This document shows positions 8,798 through 17,257 of a DNA stretch of 64,000 nucleotides, piece after piece. Below the pieces are notes generated by a model that had not been told where the DNA came from, did not search any database, and worked only from the letters and a program-made list of their open reading frames with translations. Source of the DNA: an uncultured Alphaproteobacteria bacterium (lineage in GTDB: Bacteria; Pseudomonadota; Alphaproteobacteria; Micropepsales; Micropepsaceae); the NCBI GenBank assembly GCA_903897605.1, contig CAIUCH010000055.1, forward strand, positions 1-64,000, in the 5' to 3' direction. The position numbers and the translations under genes are program-made. Position 1 is the stretch's first letter. Every line of letters starts with the position of its first letter.

Positions 8798-9747
8798 AAA
8801 TCCTGGTGCTGCATTCCGACATCGCGGCCAATGCGCCGCCCGAAGAGCTGGACACGCTGATCGCCGCCGAGGCGGTGGCCACGGTGCTGGCCTCGCGCGG
8901 CCATGCGGTCGAGCAGGCGGCCTTCCGGCAGGAGAGTTTGAAAGAGCTCCTGGCGCGCAGCGCGCCGGACATCGTCTTCAATCTGGTCGAAGGGGTGCAT
9001 GGCCAGGGACGGTTGGCTCCCCTGGCGCCCGAAATGCTGGCCGCGCTGGGGGTGCGTTTCACCGGCGTCAGCGCCAAGGCGATGGCCGTCACCAACGACA
9101 AGCCTCTGACCAAGCGGATGCTGCGCGAGGCTGGGCTCGCCACGCCGGGCTGGGCGGCGCCACCGGACTGGTCGGGGCTGGATGGCGGCCAATGGATCGT
9201 CAAATCCGCACTGGAAGATGCCTCGCTGGGATTGGACGATGGCTGCGTGGTCCAGGGCCCGCAGGTGCTGGCGCGGGCCGCCGCCTCCGCCGCCAAATTC
9301 GGAGGCAGCTGGTTCGCGGAGCGCTATGTCGAAGGCCGGGAGTTCAACATCGCGGTGCTGGGTTCCAAGGACTCCTGGCAGGTGCTGCCGATGGCGGAGA
9401 TGCGGTTCGAGCAATGGCCGGCTGGCAAGCCCCGCATCGTCGGCTATGACGCCAAATGGGAAGAGGATTCCAGCGGCTGGCGCGGAACGGTGCGCGTCTT
9501 CGGCGTCGAGCAGGGCGAGCCCGCGCTGGCGGCGAAGTTGAAATCCGCCTGCGATCAGGTCTGGCGGCTGTTCGCGCTGTCCGGCTTCGCGCGGGTGGAT
9601 TTTCGGGTGGCGGAAGACGGCACGCCGCTGATCCTGGAGATCAACACCAATCCCTGTATCTCGCCCGATGCCGGCTTCGCGGCGGCGGCACAGGAAGCGG
9701 GCCTCAGCTATGACGCGCTGATCGAAGCCATTGTCAGGGCGGCATGA
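8794..9747 (+). CDS. ATP-grasp ligase, D-Ala-D-Ala ligase-like (second of two)
   Basis: A 317-residue ATP-grasp protein only distantly similar to its neighbour, so this is not a recent duplication. It shows F-N-L-V-E-G-V-H-G (near 70), A-E-R-Y-V-E-G-R-E-F-N-I-A-V (near 175), and F-A-R-V-D-F-R-V with L-E-I-N-T-N-P-C at the metal site. The start at 8794 overlaps the upstream stop by four bases; a longer reading from 8704 would begin inside the previous gene. Its own stop overlaps the next start, again ATGA. Two ligases in a row suggest two successive ATP-dependent condensations, for instance to a short peptide. Confidence 0.85.
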   Translation: MKILVLHSDIAANAPPEELDTLIAAEAVATVLASRGHAVEQAAFRQESLKELLARSAPDIVFNLVEGVHGQGRLAPLAPEMLAALGVRFTGVSAKAMAVTNDKPLTKRMLREAGLATPGWAAPPDWSGLDGGQWIVKSALEDASLGLDDGCVVQGPQVLARAAASAAKFGGSWFAERYVEGREFNIAVLGSKDSWQVLPMAEMRFEQWPAGKPRIVGYDAKWEEDSSGWRGTVRVFGVEQGEPALAAKLKSACDQVWRLFALSGFARVDFRVAEDGTPLILEINTNPCISPDAGFAAAAQEAGLSYDALIEAIVRAA

Positions 9748-10328
9748 TCCTGGTCCTGGACGCGGAATATGAATGCGCCCTGGGCGGCCCGGTGTTGCGG
9801 GCGGTCGATCCCAATATTTTTACCCTGCGCTATTTCACCCATTGCATGACCTGCGGCTTCTGCAAGGACGCTTGCTGCGATCACGGCGTGGACATCGACC
9901 TGGGCAACGCCGCGCGGCTGCGCGATCTGCCCCAGGATTTTTACGACCGCATTGGTGCGCCGTCCAACGAATGGTTCACCGCCGAAGTGATGCGCGACGC
10001 GGAATTTCCCGGCGGCGCGCATGTGCGCACCAATGTCCGTGACGGGGCCTGCATTTTCCGCAACCAAGCCGCGCGCGGCTGCGCCATCCACGCCTATTGC
10101 CTGGAACAGGGGCTGGACTACCATCTGCTCAAACCGATGGTGAGTGTGTTGTTTCCCGTGACGTTCGAGCAAGGCGTGCTGACCGCAGCGGGCGAAGCGG
10201 CGGATGGCAGCCTGGTGTGCGGCGGCGGCGGTCCTAGCCTCTATGACGGGGCACGCGATGAGCTGCGCTATTATTTCGGCCCCGGCTTGATCTGCGAACT
10301 GGATGAATTGAAGGCGAGCTATGATTGA
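9744..10328 (+). CDS. Cysteine-cluster protein (YkgJ/UPF0153-like)
   Basis: A 194-residue protein. Cysteines at 34, 37, 40, 44 and 45 (H-C-M-T-C-G-F-C-K-D-A-C-C) and later in D-G-A-C-I-F and R-G-C-A-I-H-A-Y-C resemble the Fe-S or Zn clusters of YkgJ-type proteins. That assignment rests on spacing only; the substrate or cofactor is unknown. It is coupled to the second ligase by an ATGA overlap and shares eight bases with the dehydratase gene. In this operon it may be a redox or maturation partner for the radical SAM enzyme, or a separate metal-dependent enzyme. Confidence 0.65.
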   Translation: MILVLDAEYECALGGPVLRAVDPNIFTLRYFTHCMTCGFCKDACCDHGVDIDLGNAARLRDLPQDFYDRIGAPSNEWFTAEVMRDAEFPGGAHVRTNVRDGACIFRNQAARGCAIHAYCLEQGLDYHLLKPMVSVLFPVTFEQGVLTAAGEAADGSLVCGGGGPSLYDGARDELRYYFGPGLICELDELKASYD

Positions 10329-11304
10329 AGTCCCCAGTTTCGCGGATGTCCAGGCAGCGGCAAAGCGCATCGCGCCTTATGCGGTCCGCACGCCCCTGGT
10401 GGAAAGTCCGGTCTTGAATCCGCTGACCGGCGGACGGGTTTTTCTCAAGCTGGAAAGCCTGCAGCGCACCGGCTCGTTCAAGTTTCGCGGCGCCTGCAAT
10501 CGCATTTTGATGATACCGGAGGCCGAACGCGCCAAAGGCGTGGTGGCGTTCTCCTCCGGCAATCATGCCCAGGGCGTGGCGGCGGCGGCGCAGATCTTCG
10601 GTATCCCCGCCCTGATCGTGATGCCCACTGACGCGCCCCGCGCCAAAGTCGAAGGCACCCGCGCCTATGGGGCGGAGATTGTCTCCTATGACCGGGTGCG
10701 CGACGACCGCGAAGCAATCGCGGCGCGGATCTGCGCCGAGCGCGGCGCCACCTTGGTCAGACCCTATGACGATCCCGGCGTGATGGCGGGGCAAGGCACC
10801 ATAGGTCTTGAGATCGCCGAGGACGCGGCGCGGTTCGGCGTGACATTGGATGCGGTGGCGACACCCTGTTCCGGCGGCGGGCTGGTGTCGGGTGTGGCGC
10901 TGGCGCTGAGGGGCGCAGGGGTGACCGCGCCGGTGCACAGCGTCGAGCCGGAGAATTTCGACGGCATGAGGCGTTCGCTGGCGGCGCATGCGCGAACCTC
11001 GGCGCCTGGCGGAAAACTTTCCATCGCCGATGCGCTGATGGCGCCGGTGCCGGGTCATCATGTCTTTGCCCTGGCCGATGGCCTGCTAGGGCCCGGCATC
11101 GCGGTCAGCGACGAGGAGCTTTCCCGCGCCGTGGCCTTCGCCGCCCTCAAGCTCAAATTGCTGGTCGAGCCGGGCGGCACCGCCGCGCTGGCGGCGCTGC
11201 TGGCGGGCAAGCTGCAAGGCAAGAACCTGGCGCTGGTGATTTCCGGCGGCAATGCCGACTTCGCCAGCGTCACCGAGGCCGTGGCCCAGCACGCGCACAA
11301 ATAG
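10321..11304 (+). CDS. Threonine/serine dehydratase-like PLP enzyme (fold type II)
   Basis: A 327-residue fold-type II PLP enzyme. The PLP lysine is in G-S-F-K-F-R-G-A (near residue 60). S-S-G-N-H-A-Q-G binds the substrate carboxylate, and P-C-S-G-G-G-L-V-S-G binds the PLP phosphate. It has no C-terminal ACT regulatory domain, so it resembles catabolic threonine dehydratases and serine racemases rather than biosynthetic IlvA. It overlaps the cysteine-cluster gene by eight bases. Its place at the end of the kamA/ATP-grasp set suggests it supplies or removes an amino acid in that pathway, though it could be an independent threonine deaminase. Confidence 0.85.
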   Translation: MIEVPSFADVQAAAKRIAPYAVRTPLVESPVLNPLTGGRVFLKLESLQRTGSFKFRGACNRILMIPEAERAKGVVAFSSGNHAQGVAAAAQIFGIPALIVMPTDAPRAKVEGTRAYGAEIVSYDRVRDDREAIAARICAERGATLVRPYDDPGVMAGQGTIGLEIAEDAARFGVTLDAVATPCSGGGLVSGVALALRGAGVTAPVHSVEPENFDGMRRSLAAHARTSAPGGKLSIADALMAPVPGHHVFALADGLLGPGIAVSDEELSRAVAFAALKLKLLVEPGGTAALAALLAGKLQGKNLALVISGGNADFASVTEAVAQHAHK

Positions 11305-11377
11305 CGCAAAGGTTCCAGATTAACGGTTACCGGCACATTCCCTTAACGGGGCCCGCGCCTGTGCCTATTCTTTTCGC

Positions 11378-11818
11378 ATGCGCCTTTATGGGGTCCTCGC
11401 CGCGCTGGTCGTGTTTCTGGGCTGCGCCATCGGCCTTTTGGCCCGCGCGCCCGTGGAATCCGTGGCGGACTCCCGGGTGGTGCTGGCGGATTTCCGGCGG
11501 CTGGAGCCCGGCATCACCCAAGCATCGCAATTGCCGGAGCTGGGCTTCAACCTCGCCAATGGCGAACGGCTGTCCTATCTCGGCATGGTGGAAAAACTGA
11601 TGCCCGGCGACAGTTCGGATTTCGATGCGCTGGACCCGGCGGTGCGGGAATGTTTCCAGACAGCGGACCGCTGCGCCGCCTTTGTCTTTCCCCTGGCCGA
11701 CCGCACGGGATTGCAGGCGGTGGTGGTGATCCAGGCCGGGCGCGTCGCCTTCAAAAGCCTGTCGGGCAAGATGGTGACGTCGGCCGCGATCCCGCTGCCG
11801 GGCGCGGCCCGCGACTGA
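11378..11818 (+). CDS. Hypothetical membrane-anchored or secreted protein
   Basis: A 146-residue protein with one N-terminal hydrophobic helix (residues about 4-24), which is either a signal anchor or an uncleaved signal peptide, followed by a soluble domain with two Cys residues (in E-C-F-Q-T-A-D-R-C) that may form a disulfide in the periplasm. I do not recognise the family. It lies 73 bases after the dehydratase gene on the same strand and could be read through from that operon. Confidence 0.6.
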   Translation: MRLYGVLAALVVFLGCAIGLLARAPVESVADSRVVLADFRRLEPGITQASQLPELGFNLANGERLSYLGMVEKLMPGDSSDFDALDPAVRECFQTADRCAAFVFPLADRTGLQAVVVIQAGRVAFKSLSGKMVTSAAIPLPGAARD

Positions 11819-11824
11819 CGCGGC

Positions 11825-12199
11825 CTATGGTTTAATCTGGGCCATCAGCGCCAGTGGCCGCGATTCATTGTCCGTGAAAAAGGTCATCCATTCTTCGGTG
11901 CCGTCCGTATGCCGGTGAATCACATGCGGCGTGTCGGTGAAGGCCACGCCGCGTGCCGCCAGCGCCGCCCGGGTGGCATGAATGTCGGGGACCTTGAAAT
12001 AGAGCAAGGACTCGTCCTTGGACGCACCGTCCTGAGAGAGGAAAAGCCGCACGCCGCCGCAATCGAAGAAGGCCAGATTGCCGAAGGAATAGAGGTGCGG
12101 CAGGCCCAGTATCTCACCATACCAATGGCGCGCCGCGGCGACATCGCCCACCCGCCGCGCGATCTGGCCGATCGCTCCCAATTTCATATCCTCCGCCAT
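11825..12199 (-). CDS. VOC (glyoxalase/bleomycin resistance) family protein
   Basis: A single-domain vicinal oxygen chelate protein of about 124 residues: I-A-R-R-V-G-D-V-A-A-A-R-H-W-Y opens the first beta-alpha-beta unit, and P-H-V-I-H-R-H and E-E-W-M-T-F-F-T-D lie in the second. It could be a metal-dependent lyase, dioxygenase or binding protein; the substrate is unknown. The start at 12199 is supported by a G-G-G-A-G-A-G site just upstream; a longer reading from 12268 has no such site. It faces away from the methyltransferase-like gene at 12300. Confidence 0.8.
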   Translation of the reverse strand: MAEDMKLGAIGQIARRVGDVAAARHWYGEILGLPHLYSFGNLAFFDCGGVRLFLSQDGASKDESLLYFKVPDIHATRAALAARGVAFTDTPHVIHRHTDGTEEWMTFFTDNESRPLALMAQIKP

Positions 12200-12299
12200 G
12201 CATCTCTCCCCTGCCGCGAAATATTGGGAAAATGTGTAGGCGGGCGGACTTCTTCGCAAGTCCGACAATCCCTAAGCTGATCTTGGGGGCGACGCCGAT

Positions 12300-12992
12300 A
12301 TGGGCCGTGCGGACATCGGAGATCGCGAATCACGGCATCCCCGGCTGTGGGACATTCTCGCCGCCGCGCCGCTCTTGCTGCTTTGCGCCTTCGGCATTGC
12401 CGGTGTCGCCATAGAGGTTCACCAGCAATGGCCGGCCGCTGACAATGCCGGCCTGCTGGTGCTGATCGCATCGGAAATCGCCGGCGCGTTGTTTCTGGCG
12501 CTGCAATTCTGGCTGATATGGGTGCGGCGGCTGCCGGTTGCCAAGGCGCCAGGCCTGACCCCCAGGCTATGGGCGCTTCTGGGCGCCAATTCCGCTTATG
12601 CCGTTTTGCTTCTTCACAAGGCGGCGCTGACGCCGCTGCGCGCGGGATTTTCCGGTCTGGTGATCTGTTGCGGCACCTTGGGCGCGATCTTTGTCCTTCG
12701 GCGGCTGGGCAAGTCCTTCGCGATCTTCCCGCAGGCACGGATGCTTGTCACCGGCGGTCCCTATCGCCTGGTTCGCCATCCGCTTTATCTGTGCGAACAG
12801 ATTTCGCTGTTCGGGGTCTGCCTGCAATATGCCTGGCCTTGGGCGTTCCTGATCGTGCTGGCGGGTTTCGCCCTGCAATTTCCGCGCATGGCATACGAGG
12901 AAGACATCCTGGCCCGGACATTTCCGCGCTATCGGGATTATGCGGCCCGCACGCCCATGATCATTCCGAATTTCCGTGGTGGAATGTCCTAG
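12300..12992 (+). CDS. Isoprenylcysteine carboxyl methyltransferase-like (ICMT/PEMT fold) membrane protein
   Basis: A 230-residue integral membrane protein with five or six hydrophobic segments. The C-terminal half has the family signature G-P-Y-R-L-V-R-H-P-L-Y and then Y-E-E-D-I-L-A-R-T-F-P-R-Y-R-D-Y, which binds S-adenosylmethionine in ICMT and related phospholipid methyltransferases. Bacterial members methylate small molecules or lipids, or are uncharacterised; the substrate here is not known. It stands alone and converges on the PdxR-like gene. Confidence 0.8.
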   Translation: MGRADIGDRESRHPRLWDILAAAPLLLLCAFGIAGVAIEVHQQWPAADNAGLLVLIASEIAGALFLALQFWLIWVRRLPVAKAPGLTPRLWALLGANSAYAVLLLHKAALTPLRAGFSGLVICCGTLGAIFVLRRLGKSFAIFPQARMLVTGGPYRLVRHPLYLCEQISLFGVCLQYAWPWAFLIVLAGFALQFPRMAYEEDILARTFPRYRDYAARTPMIIPNFRGGMS

Positions 12993-13059
12993 GCGGGCCG
13001 GGCAAAACAAAACAATGCCGCGTCCATCGTGGTGATGGCGATCGTGGCGGCGCGGCGAA

Positions 13060-14505
13060 TTACGCCGTTTGCGCGATCACGGTGCAGAGGCGGATCGCAG
13101 CCTCCCGCACCGCCTCATTGCCGAAGGCGGAAAATCCCAGCACCAGGCCCTGCACGGGCGGCGCGGCGATGAACATGGGCGACAAGGCGCGCGAGCCGAT
13201 CCCGGCCGCTTTGGCGGCAGCGGCGATATCCGTGTCCCGTCCGCGCCCCAGCAATTTCGCCACCAGGTGCAGGCCTTGTTCCGGCGCGGCAATATCCAGC
13301 CGGTCCTTGCCATGATCTCGGAGCGCGGCGACCAGCACATCGCGTGCGGCCTGGACCCGGCGGCGCACCCGGCGCAGATGGGCCGCGAAATGGCCCTGGT
13401 TCAGCAGGTCCGCCAGTGGCGCTTCGGTCAAGGTGGCGGGATAGCGGTCGGTGCGCGCCCGCACCTCCAGAATCGCATTCAGCAAAGGCTCGGGCGCCAC
13501 CAGATAACCGGTGCGCAATCCCGGAAACAGGATCTTGGAGAAGGTGCCGATATAGGCGACGCGGCCCGCGCCATCCATGCCTTGCAGCGCGGTCAGCGGC
13601 GGACCGCCATAGCGGAATTCGCTGTCGTAATCGTCCTCGATGATCCAGGCATCATTGCGCCGGGCCCAGTCCAGCAACGCCATGCGGCGGCGCATGGTCA
13701 TGGTCACGCCGAGGGGAAATTGATGCGACGGCGTCACATAAACCGCACGGGCGTTCGGGCAAAGCGCTTCGCCGCGCGCCGGGTCCAGACCTTCATCGTC
13801 CACCGGAACGCCGATGACCCGCGCGCCCGCGCCCTTCAACGCCGTATGCGCCATCGGGTAACAGGGGTCCTCGGACCATACCGCGTCGCCCGGACGGATC
13901 GCGGCGCGGATCAGAAGATCCAGCCCCTGCTGCGCCCCGGACGTGATGACGATCTGATGCGCCTCGCAGCGCACGCCGCGCGCCGAACGCAGGTAAGCGG
14001 CAACGGCCTGACGCAATTCGGCGCTGCCGCGCGGATCGCCGTAGCGGAAATGCTCCGGCGCCGGGTGGGCGAGATGGCGCGACATCAGCCGGCGGAAAAT
14101 CCTGGCCGTGGCCGGATCGGACTGGGTCACGCCGACGGTCAAGGGTAGCGCCGCTGGCGTGGCGGGATCGGGTGCCGGGGTCCTGAATTCTTCCCGGGGC
14201 AAATGTGGCACTTCGCGCGCCACGAAAGTGCCGGCGCCGACCCGCGCTTCGGCGAAGCCTTCCGACACCAGGGTTTCAAACGCGGCGATGGCGGCTGCGC
14301 GCGAGAGCTTGAACCGCCGCGCCAGGTCGCGGGTGGTAGGCAGCTTGGCACCGGCAGGCACCGCCCCGGTTTCGATCAACTGGCGGATGGCGGTGTAGAG
14401 CGCCTTGGGCCGGGGACCGTCGCCGGGCAGGACCGGCACCAGGGTCCCCCAATCCGGCAAGGAATTGGCCGGCAAATTGGGAGAATTGGTCGGCGTTTTC
14501 GACAT
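13060..14505 (-). CDS. pdxR: MocR/PdxR-type regulator (GntR helix-turn-helix fused to aminotransferase fold)
   Basis: About 481 residues. The N-terminal winged helix (L-Y-T-A-I-R-Q-L-I-E through L-S-R-A-A-A-I-A-A-F-E, residues about 35-95) is followed by a fold-type I aminotransferase domain. That domain has S-G-A-Q-Q-G-L-D, E-D-P-C-Y-P, E-D-D-Y-D-S-E-F-R-Y and the PLP lysine in G-T-F-S-K-I-L-F-P-G. Such proteins sense PLP and often control vitamin B6 genes. It is transcribed away from a pyridoxamine-oxidase-like gene, with only 68 bases between them that must hold both promoters and the operator. The ATG at 14505 is preferred because the domain begins soon after. The pdxR name is by family and context; its true target is unproven. 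Confidence 0.8.
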   Translation of the reverse strand: MSKTPTNSPNLPANSLPDWGTLVPVLPGDGPRPKALYTAIRQLIETGAVPAGAKLPTTRDLARRFKLSRAAAIAAFETLVSEGFAEARVGAGTFVAREVPHLPREEFRTPAPDPATPAALPLTVGVTQSDPATARIFRRLMSRHLAHPAPEHFRYGDPRGSAELRQAVAAYLRSARGVRCEAHQIVITSGAQQGLDLLIRAAIRPGDAVWSEDPCYPMAHTALKGAGARVIGVPVDDEGLDPARGEALCPNARAVYVTPSHQFPLGVTMTMRRRMALLDWARRNDAWIIEDDYDSEFRYGGPPLTALQGMDGAGRVAYIGTFSKILFPGLRTGYLVAPEPLLNAILEVRARTDRYPATLTEAPLADLLNQGHFAAHLRRVRRRVQAARDVLVAALRDHGKDRLDIAAPEQGLHLVAKLLGRGRDTDIAAAAKAAGIGSRALSPMFIAAPPVQGLVLGFSAFGNEAVREAAIRLCTVIAQTA

Positions 14506-14573
14506 GAAATTGGCTCTTTTTCGATCCAATCGTATGGCGCAGGATGCACCTTCCAACCTGGGATTCAAGTGCC

Positions 14574-15323
14574 ATGAGCGATGCCACAGCTACTTCCGAA
14601 GCCGTTTGCGATGCCTTTCCCGTCACCAACCGCAACAAGGTCAAGCGCGCCCATGAGCGCGGCTCCTACGACAAGGCGGCGGTGTTCGCGATCCTGGATG
14701 CGGCGCTGCTTTGCCATGTCTCCTATGTGATCGACGGCCAGCCCTATTGCACGCCGACTTTGTTCTGGCGGGAGGACGATGTCCTTTACTGGCACGGCTC
14801 GTCCGCCAGCCGGATGCTGAAGCATCTGAAGCTGGGCACACCAGCCTGCCTGACGGTGTCGCATCTGGACGGGCTGGTGCTGGCGCGGTCGGGCTTTCAT
14901 CATTCCGCCAATTACCGCTCGACGATGTGCTTCGGCACCGCGCATTTCATCGAGGATGACGGCGAAAAGAGAAAGGCGCTGGCCGGCGTGGTCGACCGCT
15001 TCTATCCGGGCCGCACCCTAGGCCTGCGCCCGATCAATTCCCAGGAATTCAAGGCCACCATGGTCGTGCGCATGCGGATCGAAGAGGCGTCGGCCAAAGT
15101 CCGCGCCAAGAATGTGGTGGATGACGAGGAGGATTACGCGCTGCCGATCTGGGCGGGCGTGATCCCCGTGCAGATGACGATCGGCGCCGACGATCCCTGT
15201 CCCCGGCAGAGGCCCGGCGTGACGCGGCCGGAGAATTTGTCCGCCTATCGTGAAGGCCGGCGGCTGGATGAGATCTTTGTCGAATCCCAGCGCGCTTATG
15301 AACGCGGCAGTGTCGCCGATTGA
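14574..15323 (+). CDS. Pyridoxamine 5'-phosphate oxidase-like FMN-binding protein
   Basis: A 249-residue split-barrel flavoprotein of the pyridox_ox_2 group, with D-A-A-L-L-C-H-V-S-Y-V-I-D-G-Q-P-Y-C-T-P-T near 30-50 and the W-H-G-S-S-A-S-R-M-L segment that binds flavin phosphate. Family members include true PNPOx-like oxidases and nitroimidazole-resistance-type proteins, so it need not make PLP. Its head-to-head position with a PdxR/MocR regulator points to control by PLP. The ATG at 14574 is used; an ATG at 14544 would add ten residues and invade the regulator's promoter. Confidence 0.8.
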   Translation: MSDATATSEAVCDAFPVTNRNKVKRAHERGSYDKAAVFAILDAALLCHVSYVIDGQPYCTPTLFWREDDVLYWHGSSASRMLKHLKLGTPACLTVSHLDGLVLARSGFHHSANYRSTMCFGTAHFIEDDGEKRKALAGVVDRFYPGRTLGLRPINSQEFKATMVVRMRIEEASAKVRAKNVVDDEEDYALPIWAGVIPVQMTIGADDPCPRQRPGVTRPENLSAYREGRRLDEIFVESQRAYERGSVAD

Positions 15324-15325
15324 AC

Positions 15326-17257
15326 CTAGCCGCCAGGCGGCTTTTGCCGCTTGGGCGGATGGTTGCCGGGCTTCTTGCCCTTGAACCGCTTGCCGCCGAA
15401 TTTCTTCTTGTCGAATTTCTGGCCGCCGAATTTGTGTGGGTCACTTTCCATGCGCGGCGCTTCGGGCGTCGCGGCGATGGTTTGTGCCGGCGCTTGCGGC
15501 GCGCTCTGGCGGGCGCGCGAAACCCCGGTCTGGTCCTGGGCGGGCATGATGCGCACGCCCCCCTTCTTGCGTTCGCTCACCAGCGCCGCAAATTTCTCGG
15601 CAATCTTGGCATCGACCTGGAACAGGGTCTCGGTATCGAAGACCTTGATCGCGCCAATGTCCTTCTTGGTGAGTTCGCCCTGGCGGCAGATTTCCGGCAA
15701 CAGCCATTTGGGATCGGCCTTGCGCTCGCGCCCCACATTCAGCCGGAACCAGACCCCATCGGTCATGCCACCGGGAGCGGGACCGCGTTCGCGCGGCGGA
15801 TTGGAACGGCGTTCCTGATCGCGCGAAGCATGGTCGCGCGAAGGATGGTCGCGCGAAGCATGCTCGCGCGGGGCATGGTCACGGGGCGGGCGCGGCGCGT
15901 GATCGCGCGGGGCATGGTCACGGGTTCTGGGCCGCTCGTCGCGAGGTGCATCTTCCTCGATCTCTTCCGGCGCGGGCAGCTTGGCGCGGCGCATCTTCAC
16001 GAATGCGGCGGCGATGTCGCGGGCGCTGTGTTGTTTCAGCATGGCGTCGGCGATCGCCAGATCGTCCTCGCTGCCCGGCTCGGTCAGGATGGCGCTCTGC
16101 ATCAGGCGTTCCTGGTCCAGCTTGCGGATTTCGTCGGCGCTGGGCGCATTGCCCCACAGCGCATTGATGCGGGCGCGGCCCAGCATTTCCTCGGCGCGGC
16201 GGCGGCGGGACGGCGGCACCAGCAGAATACTGATCCCCTTGCGCCCGGCGCGGCCGGTGCGGCCGCTGCGATGCTGCAAGACTTCGGCATCGTTGGGCAA
16301 TTCGGCATGGATCACCAGATCCAGATTGGGCAGGTCGATGCCGCGCGCCGCCACATCGGTGGCGACACAGACGCGGGCGCGCCCGTCGCGCAATGCCTGC
16401 AGCGCATGATTGCGTTCGCTCTGGCTGAGTTCACCGGACAGCGACACCGCGGAAAAACCCCGTTCCAGCAGCATCGCTTCCATGTGGCGCACGGCATGGC
16501 GGGTGTTGCAGAACACCAGCGCGCTGGGAGAGTCCATAAAGCGCAGCAGATTGATCACCGCCCGCTCGATCTTGTGCTGGGCAATTCGTATGGCGCGATA
16601 TTCGATATCGGCATGGCCGCGTGCCTCACCCGCCGTGGCGATGCGCAGCGCGTCGCGCTGATAATGCGTGGCGAGGTTGACGATGACCTTGGGCAAGGTG
16701 GCGGAGAACAACAGGGTGCGCCGCTCGGGCGGCGTGGTTTCCAGAATGAATTGCAGATCCTCGCGAAAGCCCATGTCGAGCATTTCGTCGGCTTCGTCCA
16801 GCACCACCGCCTTGAGCGAAGAGACTTTCAAGGCGCGCCGTTCCAGATGATCGCGCAGCCGTCCCGGCGTGCCGACCACGATATGGGCGCCGGCTGCCAG
16901 TTCGCGGCGCTCGCGGCCCGGATCCATGCCGCCGACGCAGGAAACCACCCGCGCACCGGCATAGTGATAAAGCCAGGCGAGTTCGCGCTCGACCTGCAGC
17001 GCCAGTTCGCGGGTCGGCGCCACCACCAGCGCCAGCGGCAGACCGGCTGGGCCCATGGTGTCCGCACCGTCCAGCAAAGTGTCGGCGATCGCCAGGCCAT
17101 AGGCGATGGTCTTGCCCGAACCGGTCTGGGCGGAGACCAGCAGATCGCGGCCTTCGGCTTCGGGCTGCAGCACGGCGGCCTGCACCGGCGTGGCGTCTTT
17201 GTAGTCGCGTTCGGCAAGGGCGCGGGCGAGGGCGGAAGGCGTGGTCTCGAACGTCAA
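15326..17257 (-). CDS. DEAD-box ATP-dependent RNA helicase
   Basis: A 643-residue helicase with all core motifs: A-Q-T-G-S-G-K-T, P-T-R-E-L-A, G-T-P-G-R, D-E-A-D, S-A-T, A-R-G-I-D and H-R-S-G-R-T-G-R-A-G. After the core (to about 370) comes a low-complexity linker of R-D-H-A-P/S-R repeats (about 430-490). A DbpA-like RNA-binding domain follows (about 495-570; W-F-R-L-N-V-G-R and I-G-A-I-K-V-F-D), then a Lys/Gly-rich tail. This layout is that of DeaD/CsdA-type helicases that remodel ribosomal or messenger RNA in the cytoplasm. It ends two bases from the convergent oxidase gene. Confidence 0.93.
   Translation of the reverse strand: MTFETTPSALARALAERDYKDATPVQAAVLQPEAEGRDLLVSAQTGSGKTIAYGLAIADTLLDGADTMGPAGLPLALVVAPTRELALQVERELAWLYHYAGARVVSCVGGMDPGRERRELAAGAHIVVGTPGRLRDHLERRALKVSSLKAVVLDEADEMLDMGFREDLQFILETTPPERRTLLFSATLPKVIVNLATHYQRDALRIATAGEARGHADIEYRAIRIAQHKIERAVINLLRFMDSPSALVFCNTRHAVRHMEAMLLERGFSAVSLSGELSQSERNHALQALRDGRARVCVATDVAARGIDLPNLDLVIHAELPNDAEVLQHRSGRTGRAGRKGISILLVPPSRRRRAEEMLGRARINALWGNAPSADEIRKLDQERLMQSAILTEPGSEDDLAIADAMLKQHSARDIAAAFVKMRRAKLPAPEEIEEDAPRDERPRTRDHAPRDHAPRPPRDHAPREHASRDHPSRDHASRDQERRSNPPRERGPAPGGMTDGVWFRLNVGRERKADPKWLLPEICRQGELTKKDIGAIKVFDTETLFQVDAKIAEKFAALVSERKKGGVRIMPAQDQTGVSRARQSAPQAPAQTIAATPEAPRMESDPHKFGGQKFDKKKFGGKRFKGKKPGNHPPKRQKPPGG
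15815..15930. repeat. Short tandem repeats inside the DEAD-box helicase gene
   Basis: Around seven imperfect copies of a roughly 15-base unit (core G-C-A-T-G-G-T-C-G-C-G-C-G) encode the R-D-H-A-P/S-R linker of the helicase. Such repeats change copy number by slippage, which would alter linker length without breaking the frame. Confidence 0.75.

Noticed and set aside
11310-11345. CtrA box between the dehydratase and the small membrane gene
   Set aside because: Two T-T-A-A words are present, but far more than seven bases apart.
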